Positions 43,066-51,349 of a stretch of DNA of 64,000 bases are shown one piece after another. Source of the DNA: Candidatus Eremiobacteraceae bacterium (GTDB taxonomy: Bacteria > Vulcanimicrobiota > Vulcanimicrobiia > Eremiobacterales > Eremiobacteraceae). A program made the position numbers and the translations under genes. Numbering within the stretch: position 1 is the stretch's first letter; the number at the start of each line of letters is the position of its first letter. The notes below the pieces were generated by a model. That model searched no databases and was not told the DNA's origin. It worked only from the letters and a program-made list of their open reading frames with translations. The stretch covers positions 1-64,000 of the forward strand of contig DATGJI010000059.1 in assembly GCA_035295225.1 (NCBI GenBank), given 5' to 3'.

Positions 43066-43677
43066 TCAGCCTTTCATGGCGTCAAGCAGCAGTTCGAGCG
43101 CGCGCAGCGAGGCCCCCCAGATGCGGCCGCCTTCGACCGGATACGCATCCACCTCGCGTTCTGCACCGCGGATGGTAACCATCTCCTTGAATCGCGACGA
43201 ACGGAAGTTGTCGTCGAGTTGAAGGATGATCACGCGCGCGACTTCACGTTTATCCGCTTTGAGCTCCGGTACCACGGGCATATATCCTACCACGGGCGTG
43301 ATGACGAAGTTCGAGCCGCGCGTGCGCACGTCATCGAGCATTCCGAGGATCGCGACGTCGTGCGCGCATATGCCGAGCTCTTCTTCTGCTTCGCGCAGCG
43401 CTGCCGCTACCGTATCTGCGTCGCCCGGCTCGATCGATCCGCCTGGGAAGCAGATCTCGCCTTTGTGGTCTGCGACTTGCAGCGTTCGTTCGAACACGAC
43501 AGTCCGCAACGCTTCGTCGCCGCCGATGAGCAGGATGAGAACAGCCGCGCGCCTTGGCGGATTGCCCCCAGCTTCGATCGCGGCGCTGGGGCGAGCGCGC
43601 GCCTGCAGAAGGGCACGCAAGGCGGCTATGCGGTCAGGCAGCACGCGGCCGGGGTCAGTTGCGTGAGAAGCGTACAT
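43066..43677 (-). CDS. Nudix hydrolase, CoA-pyrophosphatase-like (NudL/YeaB type)
   Basis: A 203-residue Nudix enzyme. The box reads GGSIEPGDADTVAAALREAEEELGI, with the metal-binding REAEEE; the first acidic position is Asp rather than Glu. RRAAVLILL at the start of the domain and GEICFPGGSIEPGD match the coenzyme A diphosphatase group (PROSITE-type NudL pattern). It probably hydrolyses CoA derivatives to 3',5'-ADP and phosphopantetheine. Its start overlaps the end of the Lon-domain gene by 23 nt, so translation is coupled. Confidence 0.87.
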   Translation of the reverse strand: MYASHATDPGRVLPDRIAALRALLQARARPSAAIEAGGNPPRRAAVLILLIGGDEALRTVVFERTLQVADHKGEICFPGGSIEPGDADTVAAALREAEEELGICAHDVAILGMLDDVRTRGSNFVITPVVGYMPVVPELKADKREVARVIILQLDDNFRSSRFKEMVTIRGAEREVDAYPVEGGRIWGASLRALELLLDAMKG

Positions 43678-44332
43678 CGAACGGTGCCGGCACCGCGTGC
43701 ATCGGATCGGTCCGCCTGCGTTCGTTCACCGTCTCCAGCCGCTCCGTCTCGGCGGCGAGCGTCGCAAGCTCGTCAGACAGACGGACGGTCGCTGAATCGG
43801 CTTCTAAGAGCCGCTGTTTGACGGCTGGTTCGACATGCATCGCGTCCGCGATGAGATAGGACGACGCGGCGCTGTCTTGCGGCAGTTCGAGCGAATCGAG
43901 CAAAGGGTCGGTCGTTGAAAGCAGCGCGCGCAGGTAGGCTTTGAACTGCTCCTCGACGCGATTGCGCAGATCGACTGCCGCGCCCGCGTCGCCGACCGGT
44001 TCCTCCAAGTATTCCACGACGGCCTCGATGTAGGGCTCGCGTTGCAGCAAGCGTTCTACGCGAAAACGGCGCGTGCCGCGCGTGACGATGAACAGCCGGC
44101 CGCCTTCGAGGTGTGAAACTTCGCAGATCTCCGCGGCCGTGCCGACGTGGACCGGATCGAGATCGGGACCCGTTTCGCGGCCCGCGCGCTCGAGCACGAC
44201 GCCGAACGAACCACCTCCGGCGATGCATTCGCCGATCATGGTCTTGTAGCGTTCTTCGAATATGTGGAGGCGGAGGGTTGCGCCCGGCACGAGCACGGTG
44301 CTGAGCGGGAACATCGCCAACGCCGAAGGCAC
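43655..44332 (-). CDS. Stand-alone Lon substrate-binding domain protein
   Basis: A 225-residue protein equal to the N-terminal (LAN/PUA-like) domain of Lon, without AAA or protease parts. MFPLSTVLVPGATLRLHIFEERYKTMI and FIVTRGTRRFRVERLL are the typical segments. A helical C-terminal extension follows, as in other LON-domain-only proteins. These may present or regulate substrates, but function is not proven. The gene overlaps the Nudix gene at its 3' end. Confidence 0.86.
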   Translation of the reverse strand: MPSALAMFPLSTVLVPGATLRLHIFEERYKTMIGECIAGGGSFGVVLERAGRETGPDLDPVHVGTAAEICEVSHLEGGRLFIVTRGTRRFRVERLLQREPYIEAVVEYLEEPVGDAGAAVDLRNRVEEQFKAYLRALLSTTDPLLDSLELPQDSAASSYLIADAMHVEPAVKQRLLEADSATVRLSDELATLAAETERLETVNERRRTDPMHAVPAPFDVRFSRN

Positions 44333-44350
44333 GACGGCTCGGCTAATCAG

Positions 44351-44560
44351 TCAGGCGTTGCGCGCGAACGCGTCTTCCCACGCCTGTGCGATGCGCTCGA
44401 GCGTGCCCTCGTCGACCCGTTCGGGGTCGTCTTCGAAATCGTCGAGCTCCGTCACCATGCGCAGCAGTTCGGGCAACTCGATATGACCGGGATCTTCGTC
44501 CGGGTGAGCCTGCGCGAGCTCGAAGCCGATGTCGTCGACGTCCTGCCATGTGAGGCCCAT
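44351..44560 (-). CDS. iscX: IscX-like Fe-S assembly protein
   Basis: A 69-residue acidic protein. MGLTWQDVDDIGFELAQAHP, IELPELLRMVTELDDFEDDP and TLERIAQAWEDAF align with IscX (YfhJ): W-x-D, the DhPdxDP loop, L-x-x-F-x-DDP and the final LxxIxxxWxD. IscX binds IscS and iron and modulates Fe-S cluster assembly in species with an ISC system. IscS, IscU and HscA are not in the window. It lies just upstream of the Lon-domain gene on the same strand. Confidence 0.82.
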   Translation of the reverse strand: MGLTWQDVDDIGFELAQAHPDEDPGHIELPELLRMVTELDDFEDDPERVDEGTLERIAQAWEDAFARNA

Positions 44561-44644
44561 GACCCGTACCTCCCTTCGATTTTTTAGCGGACCCGTAAGT
44601 TGGGCATCGCTGGCTAGCGGACCTTGTGGAACGGAGCGAAAAAG

Positions 44645-45433
44645 TTACGTCATTCCCATGATATTATAACCGGCGTCGACGTAGAGCACGTGACCTGTGA
44701 TCGCGCTCGAAAGGTCGCTCGCGAGGAAGACCGCTGCGTTGCCGACATCGGTCTGCGTGACGTTTCTGCGCAGCGGTGACTTCGCCGCCACTTCGCCGAG
44801 GATGTTCGAGAAGCCGCCGACGGCGCGGGCCGACGCGGTTTTGATGGGGCCTGCCGAAATCGCATTCACGCGAACGCCCGATTCGCCTAAGTCGGCGGCG
44901 AGGTAGCGTACGCACGCTTCGAGCGCGGCCTTGGCGACGCCCATCACATTGTAGCTCGGAACGGCACGCACCGAGCCGAGGTATGTCATCGCCATCACCG
45001 ATGCCTGATCTGCGAAGACCGAACGCAGTTCGCGGCACATCGCGACGAGCGAGTACGCACTGACGTCGAGCGCGAGCGCGTACCCATCACGCGATGTGGC
45101 GTAGAACTTACCGGTCAGTTCCTCTTTGCGGGCGAACGCGATGCTGTGCAAGAGCGCATCGAGCTTCACGCCGCGTTCCTCGAGGAGCGCGCGGAGCGCG
45201 GCGATGCTCGCATCCTGTCCGACGTCGCACGGAGCGACGAGCGCGTTGTCCAGTTCGGCGCCGAGTTTTTCGACCTCGGGCTTCGTTCTTTCGCCCTCAT
45301 AAGTGAGCACGAGCGATGCGCCGTTGCGCGCAAGCGTTTGAGCGCACGCGTATGCGATGCTCCAACGGTTTGCCACGCCGGAGACCAGCGCGGTCTTACC
45401 CGCCAGGAGGGGCTGAGACGGCGCCTCCGTCAC
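44645..45433 (-). CDS. fabI: Enoyl-[acyl-carrier-protein] reductase (NADH)
   Basis: A 262-residue SDR-family enzyme for the last step of each fatty acid elongation cycle. [23 protein letters not shown] is the FabI nucleotide loop; LLHSIAFA and the catalytic Tyr151, Tyr161 and Lys168 ([20 protein letters not shown]) follow; [14 protein letters not shown] is the mobile substrate loop. GTG 45433 overlaps the sodA stop (GTGA). Pairing with a superoxide dismutase gene is unusual but consistent with coupled translation. Confidence 0.93.
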   Translation of the reverse strand: MTEAPSQPLLAGKTALVSGVANRWSIAYACAQTLARNGASLVLTYEGERTKPEVEKLGAELDNALVAPCDVGQDASIAALRALLEERGVKLDALLHSIAFARKEELTGKFYATSRDGYALALDVSAYSLVAMCRELRSVFADQASVMAMTYLGSVRAVPSYNVMGVAKAALEACVRYLAADLGESGVRVNAISAGPIKTASARAVGGFSNILGEVAAKSPLRRNVTQTDVGNAAVFLASDLSSAITGHVLYVDAGYNIMGMT

Positions 45434-46035
45434 GCTTCGAACCGCTGGCCCACGACGTCCCAGTCCACGACGTTCCACCACGCCGCGAGGTAGTCGGCCC
45501 GGCGGTTCTGATGTTTCAGATAGTAGGCGTGTTCCCACACGTCGTTGCCAAGCACGATGTGCGCGCCCTGCGAGAGCGGATTGTCCTGGTTCGGCGTCGT
45601 GACGATTTTCAACCCGCGGTCGCTGCCGCGGACGAGCCAGACCCAGCCGCTGCCGAACTGCTTGACGCCGGCTTCGTTGAATTGCTTCTTGAACGATTCT
45701 ACGTCGCCAAATGCTTTGGTGATCGCGTCGGCGATCGCGCCTTTGGGCGCTCCGCCGCCGCCCGGCTTCATCAGTTTCCAAAACATCGAATGGTTCACGT
45801 GTCCGCCGCCGTTGTTGCGGACCGCAGTGCGGATATCTTCCGGGATGCTGTCCAGCGATTTCAGCAGATTCTCTGCCGAACGGCCTGCGAGGTCCGGATG
45901 TTTTTCGAGCGCCGCGTTCAGGTTGGTGACGTAAGCGCCGTGATGCTTGTCGTGGTGGATGGTCATCGTCTCTTTGTCGATGTGCGGTTCCAGCGCGTCG
46001 TAAGCATAGGGCAGCGGCGGCAGTTCAAATGGCAT
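45430..46035 (-). CDS. sodA: Superoxide dismutase (Fe/Mn family)
   Basis: A 201-residue cytosolic enzyme that dismutates superoxide. Metal ligands are His27 (TIHHDKHH), His82 (NHSMFW), Asp165 and His169 ([12 protein letters not shown]). [14 protein letters not shown] and the GSGWVWLV segment match Mn-type members, but metal preference is not certain from sequence. It is followed without a gap by fabI and is divergent from moaD, with 138 bp in between that may hold both promoters. Confidence 0.94.
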   Translation of the reverse strand: MPFELPPLPYAYDALEPHIDKETMTIHHDKHHGAYVTNLNAALEKHPDLAGRSAENLLKSLDSIPEDIRTAVRNNGGGHVNHSMFWKLMKPGGGGAPKGAIADAITKAFGDVESFKKQFNEAGVKQFGSGWVWLVRGSDRGLKIVTTPNQDNPLSQGAHIVLGNDVWEHAYYLKHQNRRADYLAAWWNVVDWDVVGQRFEA

Positions 46036-46173
46036 TTCTTCTCTCCATATCCGGTTTTGTTCGTGCCTATCGGTTTTGCAAAGGCATCTGGGTTTGGCCG
46101 CCGACCGCTCGGTGTCCTAGCCGGACAAGCGATACGGGACTCTTCCCACGTATCGTTGTACCCATCATTCGCA

Positions 46174-46425
46174 ATGCCGCTGCACATCATCGTTCGACTT
46201 TTCGCTTCGCACCGAGAAGCCGCGGGCACCGGATCGGTAGAGGTTCGGCTCGAACAAGGAGCGACCGCGGCCGACGCGTTCGCGCGCGCCCGCGATGTCC
46301 ACCCCGAGCTGCCCGCAGATACGAATAATGTCGCCTTTGCGGTCAACCGCGAGTTCGCGAGACCCGACACGCAGCTCGCCGAGGGTGATGAGGTTGCTGT
46401 CCTGCCGCCGGTCGCCGGCGGATGA
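46174..46425 (+). CDS. moaD: Molybdopterin synthase small subunit (MoaD)
   Basis: An 83-residue ubiquitin-like sulfur carrier. IIVRLFASHREAAGTGSVEVRL, VAFAVNREFA and EGDEVAVLPPVAGG match MoaD, with the C-terminal Gly-Gly that is thiocarboxylated and delivers sulfur to precursor Z. It overlaps moaE (ATGA), forming a two-gene unit for the small and large subunits of molybdopterin synthase. Confidence 0.92.
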   Translation: MPLHIIVRLFASHREAAGTGSVEVRLEQGATAADAFARARDVHPELPADTNNVAFAVNREFARPDTQLAEGDEVAVLPPVAGG

Positions 46426-46841
46426 GCGCTCGCATCCTGATTTCGTCTGCCGTCCTCGACGAGCAGTCCGCGGTGAACGCGCTATCGCACGATGGCGCCG
46501 GGGCCACCGTGACGTTCGTCGGCCGCGTTCGCGGCGATTCGCGCGGAAGATCCGTCGAAAAGCTCGAGTACGACGCGTATCCCGAAATGGCGGAAATCGT
46601 ATTCGAGCGCATCGCGCGGGAGATTCGCGCGAAGTTCGATATCGTGGACATCGCGATCCATCACCGCGTCGGCGCGCTCGCGGTCGGTGAGATCAGTGTG
46701 GTCATCGCGGTCTCGGCCGCGCATCGTCCGGCGGCATTTGACGCATGCCGCGACGCGATCGACACCTTGAAGCGCATCGCGCCGATCTGGAAAAAAGAAT
46801 TCGCAGCTGACGGTGCGACCTGGGTCGAAGACCGGCCATGA
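46422..46841 (+). CDS. moaE: Molybdopterin synthase catalytic subunit (MoaE)
   Basis: A 139-residue large subunit. GATVTFVGRVRGDSRGRSVEKLEYDAYPEMAE is the MoaE signature region; HHRVGALAVGEISVVIAVSAAHRPAAF and IWKKEFAADGATWVE carry the catalytic Lys residues. It turns cyclic pyranopterin monophosphate into molybdopterin with MoaD. It converges with the SUFU-like gene after 4 nt. The pair implies molybdenum cofactor synthesis; other moa genes are outside the window. Confidence 0.93.
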   Translation: MSARILISSAVLDEQSAVNALSHDGAGATVTFVGRVRGDSRGRSVEKLEYDAYPEMAEIVFERIAREIRAKFDIVDIAIHHRVGALAVGEISVVIAVSAAHRPAAFDACRDAIDTLKRIAPIWKKEFAADGATWVEDRP

Positions 46842-46845
46842 ACGG

Positions 46846-47532
46846 TCACACGACCGGCCGGCGGTGAAGATCCGCCAAATCCACGCCCTTGACGAACAGC
46901 AAGCGCTGTAGGGCTTCCGCACCGGCGCGCTCCCGCAGATCCGCCTCGCTTGGAAAAAGCGGCACGACCCACAGGAAGCGCACGTGAAGCGCATCGGCGC
47001 GCATATATTCGAAAGCATCGCCTTCAAAAACGGCGGGGACGACCGCAAGCGCCTTCATGCCGAGCGTGTCGGGAACTTCCTGGCCCAGTCTCACGATCGA
47101 CCATTCATCCAATCGTGTGCCGTTGCCGCAAGCGTGGGTCGCGCACACCGCGGTCAAGTCGAAGAGAACCTCGCACGGTTCGCGCGTCACAGCGAAAAAC
47201 TGTTCGGCGTGCGCGTGCCCGTCGACGATAAGCGTCGCCATGCCCGGATGCGCGTGAATGCTTGCGTATGTGAACACTTCGCGCGATTCGTTCGGCGGAT
47301 GGCGATTGACGTTCGCCCAGCATGCTGCGCCGGGGAAGAAGCGATGGGCCGAGTCGTCGGGTGGGCCAAAACGGCGCGCGTAGTGATCGACGATGAGCGC
47401 TGCGATCCGCTCGGAGTCGAAGAGCTGCCCGCTTGCGATCTCTTCTGATTCCTTAGCCGGCCGGTACGGTGAAGCCGAGCAAATTCGGGATGAGCGTGCC
47501 GATCGCGTATCCGAGAAGTGCGGCGCTCGCAC
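46846..47532 (-). CDS. Suppressor-of-fused (SUFU)-like domain protein, start uncertain
   Basis: A protein of about 200 residues. RVLWVVPLFPSE-like segments (RFLWVVPLFPSEADLRE), HACGNGTRLDEWSIVRLGQ and a C-terminal VKGVDLADLHRRPVV fit the bacterial SUFU domain, which occurs in many bacteria and is often linked to toxin immunity or unknown roles. Coding similarity seems to begin just after the stop of the iron-transporter gene, where no ATG, GTG or TTG exists. The nearest options are a GTG at 47532 (80-nt overlap), a GTG before FTYASIHAHPG, or a rare start such as ATC. The 5' boundary is therefore tentative. Confidence 0.65.
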   Translation of the reverse strand: MRAPHFSDTRSARSSRICSASPYRPAKESEEIASGQLFDSERIAALIVDHYARRFGPPDDSAHRFFPGAACWANVNRHPPNESREVFTYASIHAHPGMATLIVDGHAHAEQFFAVTREPCEVLFDLTAVCATHACGNGTRLDEWSIVRLGQEVPDTLGMKALAVVPAVFEGDAFEYMRADALHVRFLWVVPLFPSEADLRERAGAEALQRLLFVKGVDLADLHRRPVV

Positions 47533-48664
47533 CGATCGCGAACGCTTCTACACCGGAACGCCATGGATTGGTCGCTGCCGCGTGTGCCTTTACGACGCCG
47601 ATACCGAAGAGCGCGGCAGCTGCCGCGAGTATCGACGCGGTGAGCGCCGCCATACCGTGCATGAACGTGTACGGCACGATCGGCACGGCCGCGCCGACCA
47701 GGAACGAAGGCGCCATCACCATCGCGTCCTTTAGCGCGTCACCGGACGAATCCAAATGTAGACCAAGCTCTTCGTGCGCCATGACCGCGAGCATCTTCTT
47801 CGGGTCTTTAGCGACTTCCAATGCCGCGTCGCGCGCTCGGGTCGCGCTCATGCCCTGCTGTTTGTAAATCTCGACAAGCTCGGCAAGCTCTTCGGCGGGG
47901 TGCTCTCGGATCTCGCGCCGCTCTGCGTCGAGTTCAGAGACCGCCACGTCATGCTCCGCCTTCGACGATAGGTAGGAACCAGCCGTCATCGCTACCATGC
48001 CCGCGAATGCGGACGCGACGCCCGCCAACAAGATCACGCTGTTGTTCTGCGCCGCGCCGAAAAACGACGAGACGACGCCGACGGTCGTCAAGATGCCGTC
48101 TTGCGCGCCGAAGACAAGCTCGCGAATCCGCGACCGCGCCGCAATGCGTTCGCGCTCGCCGCTGATCTCGGCCGGACCGTGCGCCCCCTGCGTCGGCGCC
48201 GGCCGAGAGACGATTTTCTGTGCGATTGCGGCGGCGCTCGGTGAATCGTGCGCCGCGGGAGCTTCCTGTCTGCCGGTCTGCAGCGCGCTCAAGGCGTCCG
48301 AGAAGAGGCGGACGTGATGCTCCTCGCGTGCGAGCGCGAGTTGGAACACACGCACTGCGTCTGGTCGATCGTCGGCCTCTGCCTCGCGGATATAACGCGG
48401 GTACGTCTCGCGGCTTTCGACCGCTTCTTCTTCGACGACTCTGTGAAGATTCTCGGAACTGGACTTCACCGCGCCGAGGGCCGCGAGAGCCGCCATCGCG
48501 TGCACGACCTCAGAACCCGCGGCCTCCATGAACACTTCTGCGACTTCAGGATGGCCTTCGCGCATCGCTTGCATCGCGTACGCTTCGTAGAGGCGGTGGG
48601 CCTTCGACTCGTCGACGAACGCCATCCACAGGTTGAGCTCTGTCTTGCTGACGGATGTCTTCAT
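47453..48664 (-). CDS. Ferritin-like / VIT1 fusion iron transporter (MbfA-like)
   Basis: A 403-residue fusion. Residues 1-140 form a rubrerythrin-like four-helix domain with Glu and His residues for a di-iron site (FVDESKAHRLYEAYA, AAGSEVVHAM, ALAREEHHVRLF). Residues ~180-403 form a VIT1/CCC1 membrane domain (LVFGAQDGILTTVGVVSSFFGA, AMTAGSYLSSKAEHDVAVSELDAERREIREHP). This is the architecture of MbfA, an inner-membrane iron exporter that protects against peroxide. With sodA, the Prx gene and iscX nearby, an oxidative/iron-stress role is reasonable. ATG 48664 is used. Confidence 0.88.
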   Translation of the reverse strand: MKTSVSKTELNLWMAFVDESKAHRLYEAYAMQAMREGHPEVAEVFMEAAGSEVVHAMAALAALGAVKSSSENLHRVVEEEAVESRETYPRYIREAEADDRPDAVRVFQLALAREEHHVRLFSDALSALQTGRQEAPAAHDSPSAAAIAQKIVSRPAPTQGAHGPAEISGERERIAARSRIRELVFGAQDGILTTVGVVSSFFGAAQNNSVILLAGVASAFAGMVAMTAGSYLSSKAEHDVAVSELDAERREIREHPAEELAELVEIYKQQGMSATRARDAALEVAKDPKKMLAVMAHEELGLHLDSSGDALKDAMVMAPSFLVGAAVPIVPYTFMHGMAALTASILAAAAALFGIGVVKAHAAATNPWRSGVEAFAIGASAALLGYAIGTLIPNLLGFTVPAG

Positions 48665-48752
48665 GCGCGCGACTCATTCTTGAGTTCGGTCCCCCACTCA
48701 TCCCGCGTGTTTGCGGCGCAGGAACGTGACACAACGCGGAAAACGGGCGATC

Positions 48753-49709
48753 GTGACGAGAGTTAGCGATCAGCGTGGCCCGCGGCCCTCAGCGGAGAAC
48801 GGAATTCTTCCGCCGGTCGTGCGAGCGCTTGTGTTCGTGCTCGTCTGGCCCGGCGTCGCTTTTGCGAGCAGCGCCGGCGCGATTCAGCTTTTCTGCCCCG
48901 GCGGAGCTCGATCGGCTTGTTCGGGTGCTGCGTATAACTATGCAGCCGTCGCCGGCGAGTGCCTCGCAACGGTGATTCTCGCTTTCGGTTTCCGGCGCTT
49001 CTTGGATCGCAGGCCCGCGGATTCGCTGGGGCTTTCGCTCGGCGTGAACTCGTTGCGGCTCTTCGCGCTGGGCGCTGCGTTCGGCGCCGGCATGCAAACG
49101 CTGGCCTTCGTGCTTGAATACGTAACGGGCTCGGTGCACGTCGCTGCGATCGCGCCGATCCGGACCGACCTCACCTCGTGGGCCGCGATCCTCCCTCTGC
49201 TCGCGATCGCCGCTCTCGCCGAGGAATTGCCGCTGCGCGGTTACCTGTTTCAGAACTTACGCGTCGTCTGGGGCAACGCGTTCGCCATTGCCGGAACGTC
49301 CTTGCTTTTCGCGCTGCTGCATGTGACGAATCCAGGTGCGCACCAAGACTTCGCGCTGACGATCATCGGCGTTGCTCTCGCCGGTGCGTGGTTTTGCGCG
49401 GCGGTCATCTGGACGCGCTCGCTCTGGCTCGCGCTTGGTGCACATATCTCGTGGAATCTATTCGAGGGATCGGTATTCGGCCTTCCCGTCAGCGGGCTCA
49501 CCCTCGGCAACGGCTCCGCGATCACGTCGGCGGTCGGTGGCCCGACATGGTTCACCGGAGGATCATTCGGCCCCGAAGCCGGCGTCAGTTCGCTTGTGGC
49601 GCTATCCGTCGGCGCCGTCGCGCTCTACGTTCTCCACCGCCGCGGGGCTCTCTCGTTCGCCTCGGCATCATCGGTCGATGTCTTCGCCGGGGACGCGGCG
49701 GGCGACTAA
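48753..49709 (+). CDS. CPBP-family intramembrane metalloprotease
   Basis: A polytopic protein of about 318 residues (starts at TTG 48711 or GTG 48753 are possible). The CPBP (Abi) motifs are ALAEELPLRGYLFQNL (EExxxR), FALLHVTNPG (His) and LGAHISWNLFEG (HxxxN). These enzymes are glutamate-type proteases related to CAAX protease Rce1 and are found in bacteriocin immunity and regulation. The substrate is unknown. About eight membrane segments are seen. The complete copy of the dispersed repeat begins exactly at the stop codon. Confidence 0.83.
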   Translation: MTRVSDQRGPRPSAENGILPPVVRALVFVLVWPGVAFASSAGAIQLFCPGGARSACSGAAYNYAAVAGECLATVILAFGFRRFLDRRPADSLGLSLGVNSLRLFALGAAFGAGMQTLAFVLEYVTGSVHVAAIAPIRTDLTSWAAILPLLAIAALAEELPLRGYLFQNLRVVWGNAFAIAGTSLLFALLHVTNPGAHQDFALTIIGVALAGAWFCAAVIWTRSLWLALGAHISWNLFEGSVFGLPVSGLTLGNGSAITSAVGGPTWFTGGSFGPEAGVSSLVALSVGAVALYVLHRRGALSFASASSVDVFAGDAAGD

Positions 49710-49839
49710 CGCTCGGCACGCCCCGCGAGGACGCTCCATCGCTCGCATCCAGCTCGCTCAGTCGCTCGGTTCACTTCGTCGCTCTCGCCATCCGTGGCTC
49801 CGCTCCTCGTTCAACGCCTCGCTCGGGCGTGCCGAGCGT
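49709..49839. repeat. Dispersed intergenic element, full copy B
   Basis: A 131-bp element bounded by 15-bp perfect terminal inverted repeats, ACGCTCGGCACGCCC (49709-49723) and GGGCGTGCCGAGCGT (49825-49839). The interior is rich in TCGCTCG and closely matches copy C at 62059-62190, while the terminal repeats differ but remain complementary. It starts within the stop of the CPBP gene. No coding sequence is plausible. Confidence 0.8.
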
Positions 49840-49917
49840 TCGTCATCGCACCGAGCGCGTCTGCGGCGTCACCGGGTTGCCGAATGCCGGTGCATTTCAG
49901 GCGGAGAAATCCGCCGA

Positions 49918-49960
49918 AAGCGAGCGAAGGAGCGTCCTCGCGGGGCATGCTGCGCGGCCG
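49918..49960. repeat. Inverted partial copy D of the dispersed element
   Basis: The sequence GGAGCGTCCTCGCGGGGCATGC, preceded by GCGAGCGAA and followed by GCGCGGCCG, is the reverse complement of the element's left end (CGCGAGGACG...). It lies 80 bp from copy B and could pair with B's left end to form a long-range stem. The remainder of 49840-50041 holds nothing recognisable. Confidence 0.65.
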
Positions 49961-50041
49961 TTGTGGGCGCGTCCACGGCGCGGCCGATGTGAGCGTCGCT
50001 GGTAGACTTCGGCCGGTGACGCTTCGAGGATGGGGGACCAT

Positions 50042-51349
50042 TCAGAAAATGACGCGGTCTTTCCATACCTGACCGCGGCCGGTCAGATCGCGCCACGCCG
50101 CGGCGAGCATGACGCCGGCGATGAACGCGCCGGCGATCGGCGCCCCTAAAGCGGTCAGCGGATTCGCGCCGATCGAGCGGTCTCGAAGCGTTCGCGTGAC
50201 GACGCAGCCGGCTGCTGACGCCGCGCAATACATCGCGAGTTTGCTTTCCAGCGGCCGCAGGCGCCGGGTGAGCCGGGTGAGGCCGAGTAGCGCGAGCGCG
50301 GGCAGCGGCACGACGAGCGTCGCCATTTGCGCAACAGCGAAGAGGCTCGCGGCGATCGGATTTCTTCGTACGCCTTCGTAGACGTTCTTGCGCCATCCGA
50401 GCCACATCTCTCGCGTGCCTTGATACATGCGGACGCGAATCAGATCGTGACCGTCGAACAGACGGATCCGATAGCCGAATGCCTTGAAGCGCTCTGCAAG
50501 TGCGCGGTCTTCTGCGATCTCACCTCTGACGGCGGCGTGTCCGCCGACCGCGAAATACGCGCTGCGACGAACGAGCAGAAACCCGCCCCAGACGAGTCCG
50601 ACGGGCGAACGAGCGTCGTGGATCAGGGAGAGCGGATGCGCCGACATGATGACCGTCGCCATCGTCGGCATGACGACCCTTTCCAGAAACGTGTTGCATT
50701 CGAGCGTCGCGGTAAGCGAGCACACGTCGGCACCGTATGCTTCGGCAGCGGCGATCGCGACGTCGATCGTTCCGCGCGCCATACGCATGTCCGCGTCGCT
50801 GAACAAAAACCACGGTCCGCGAGCGACACGAGCCGCTCGCTCGCACGCTGAAGTCTTTCCGACCCAGCCGTCCGGCGGCGCGCCTTCGATGACGCGCACG
50901 CGCGCGTCGGACAGTGCGGCTTCGTACGCTATCGAGAGCGTCTCATCGGTCGAATCGTCATCGGAGATGATGATCTCGCCGACGATCTCGCCTTGCGCGC
51001 CGATATCGTCAAGCCAACCTCGAATGTTGCGCGCTTCGTTGCGCATGGGCCCGATGACCGAGACTCGGCGACCGTCATCGACCGGAACCCCGGCATCGGC
51101 ACGGGGCCGCGCGCGGCGTCCCTCGCGCGCATCGAGTGCAGCGAAGACCGCCGCGATGCCGACGAGAACGGCAGCCGCCCACTGGACGGCACACAGCAGA
51201 ACGAGGCCGGGGGCCTCGCTCTGGCGTTGTGTCGCTAGGGGATCGGACGTATCAGAAACCGTTGTCCGAATCGTCGGAATGGGATTCCTCTTCTTCCTCT
51301 TCTTCTTCTTCGTATCCGTCGTCGAACTCGTCCTCGTCTTCGAACTCAT
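50042..51349 (-). CDS. Family 2 glycosyltransferase, membrane-associated
   Basis: A GT-A-fold glycosyltransferase of up to 435 residues. VSVIGPMRNEARNIRGWLDD starts the catalytic domain, EIIISDDDSTDET is the nucleotide-sugar Asp cluster, FLFSDADMRMA is the DxD motif, and EIAEDRALAERFKAFGYRI supplies the catalytic acidic region. One N-terminal and three to four C-terminal membrane helices are present, as in carotenoid or lipid glycosyltransferases. The start is uncertain. ATG 51349 overlaps the histone-like gene by 98 nt and adds a basic tail (KKKKRKKR), and no standard start lies between it and the first helix. Confidence 0.8.
   Translation of the reverse strand: MSSKTRTSSTTDTKKKKRKKRNPIPTIRTTVSDTSDPLATQRQSEAPGLVLLCAVQWAAAVLVGIAAVFAALDAREGRRARPRADAGVPVDDGRRVSVIGPMRNEARNIRGWLDDIGAQGEIVGEIIISDDDSTDETLSIAYEAALSDARVRVIEGAPPDGWVGKTSACERAARVARGPWFLFSDADMRMARGTIDVAIAAAEAYGADVCSLTATLECNTFLERVVMPTMATVIMSAHPLSLIHDARSPVGLVWGGFLLVRRSAYFAVGGHAAVRGEIAEDRALAERFKAFGYRIRLFDGHDLIRVRMYQGTREMWLGWRKNVYEGVRRNPIAASLFAVAQMATLVVPLPALALLGLTRLTRRLRPLESKLAMYCAASAAGCVVTRTLRDRSIGANPLTALGAPIAGAFIAGVMLAAAWRDLTGRGQVWKDRVIF

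Noticed and set aside
49709-49839. CRISPR array or tandem repeat made of TCGCTCG words
   Set aside because: The words are irregularly spaced and there are no equal-length spacers; the unit is a single element with inverted ends.
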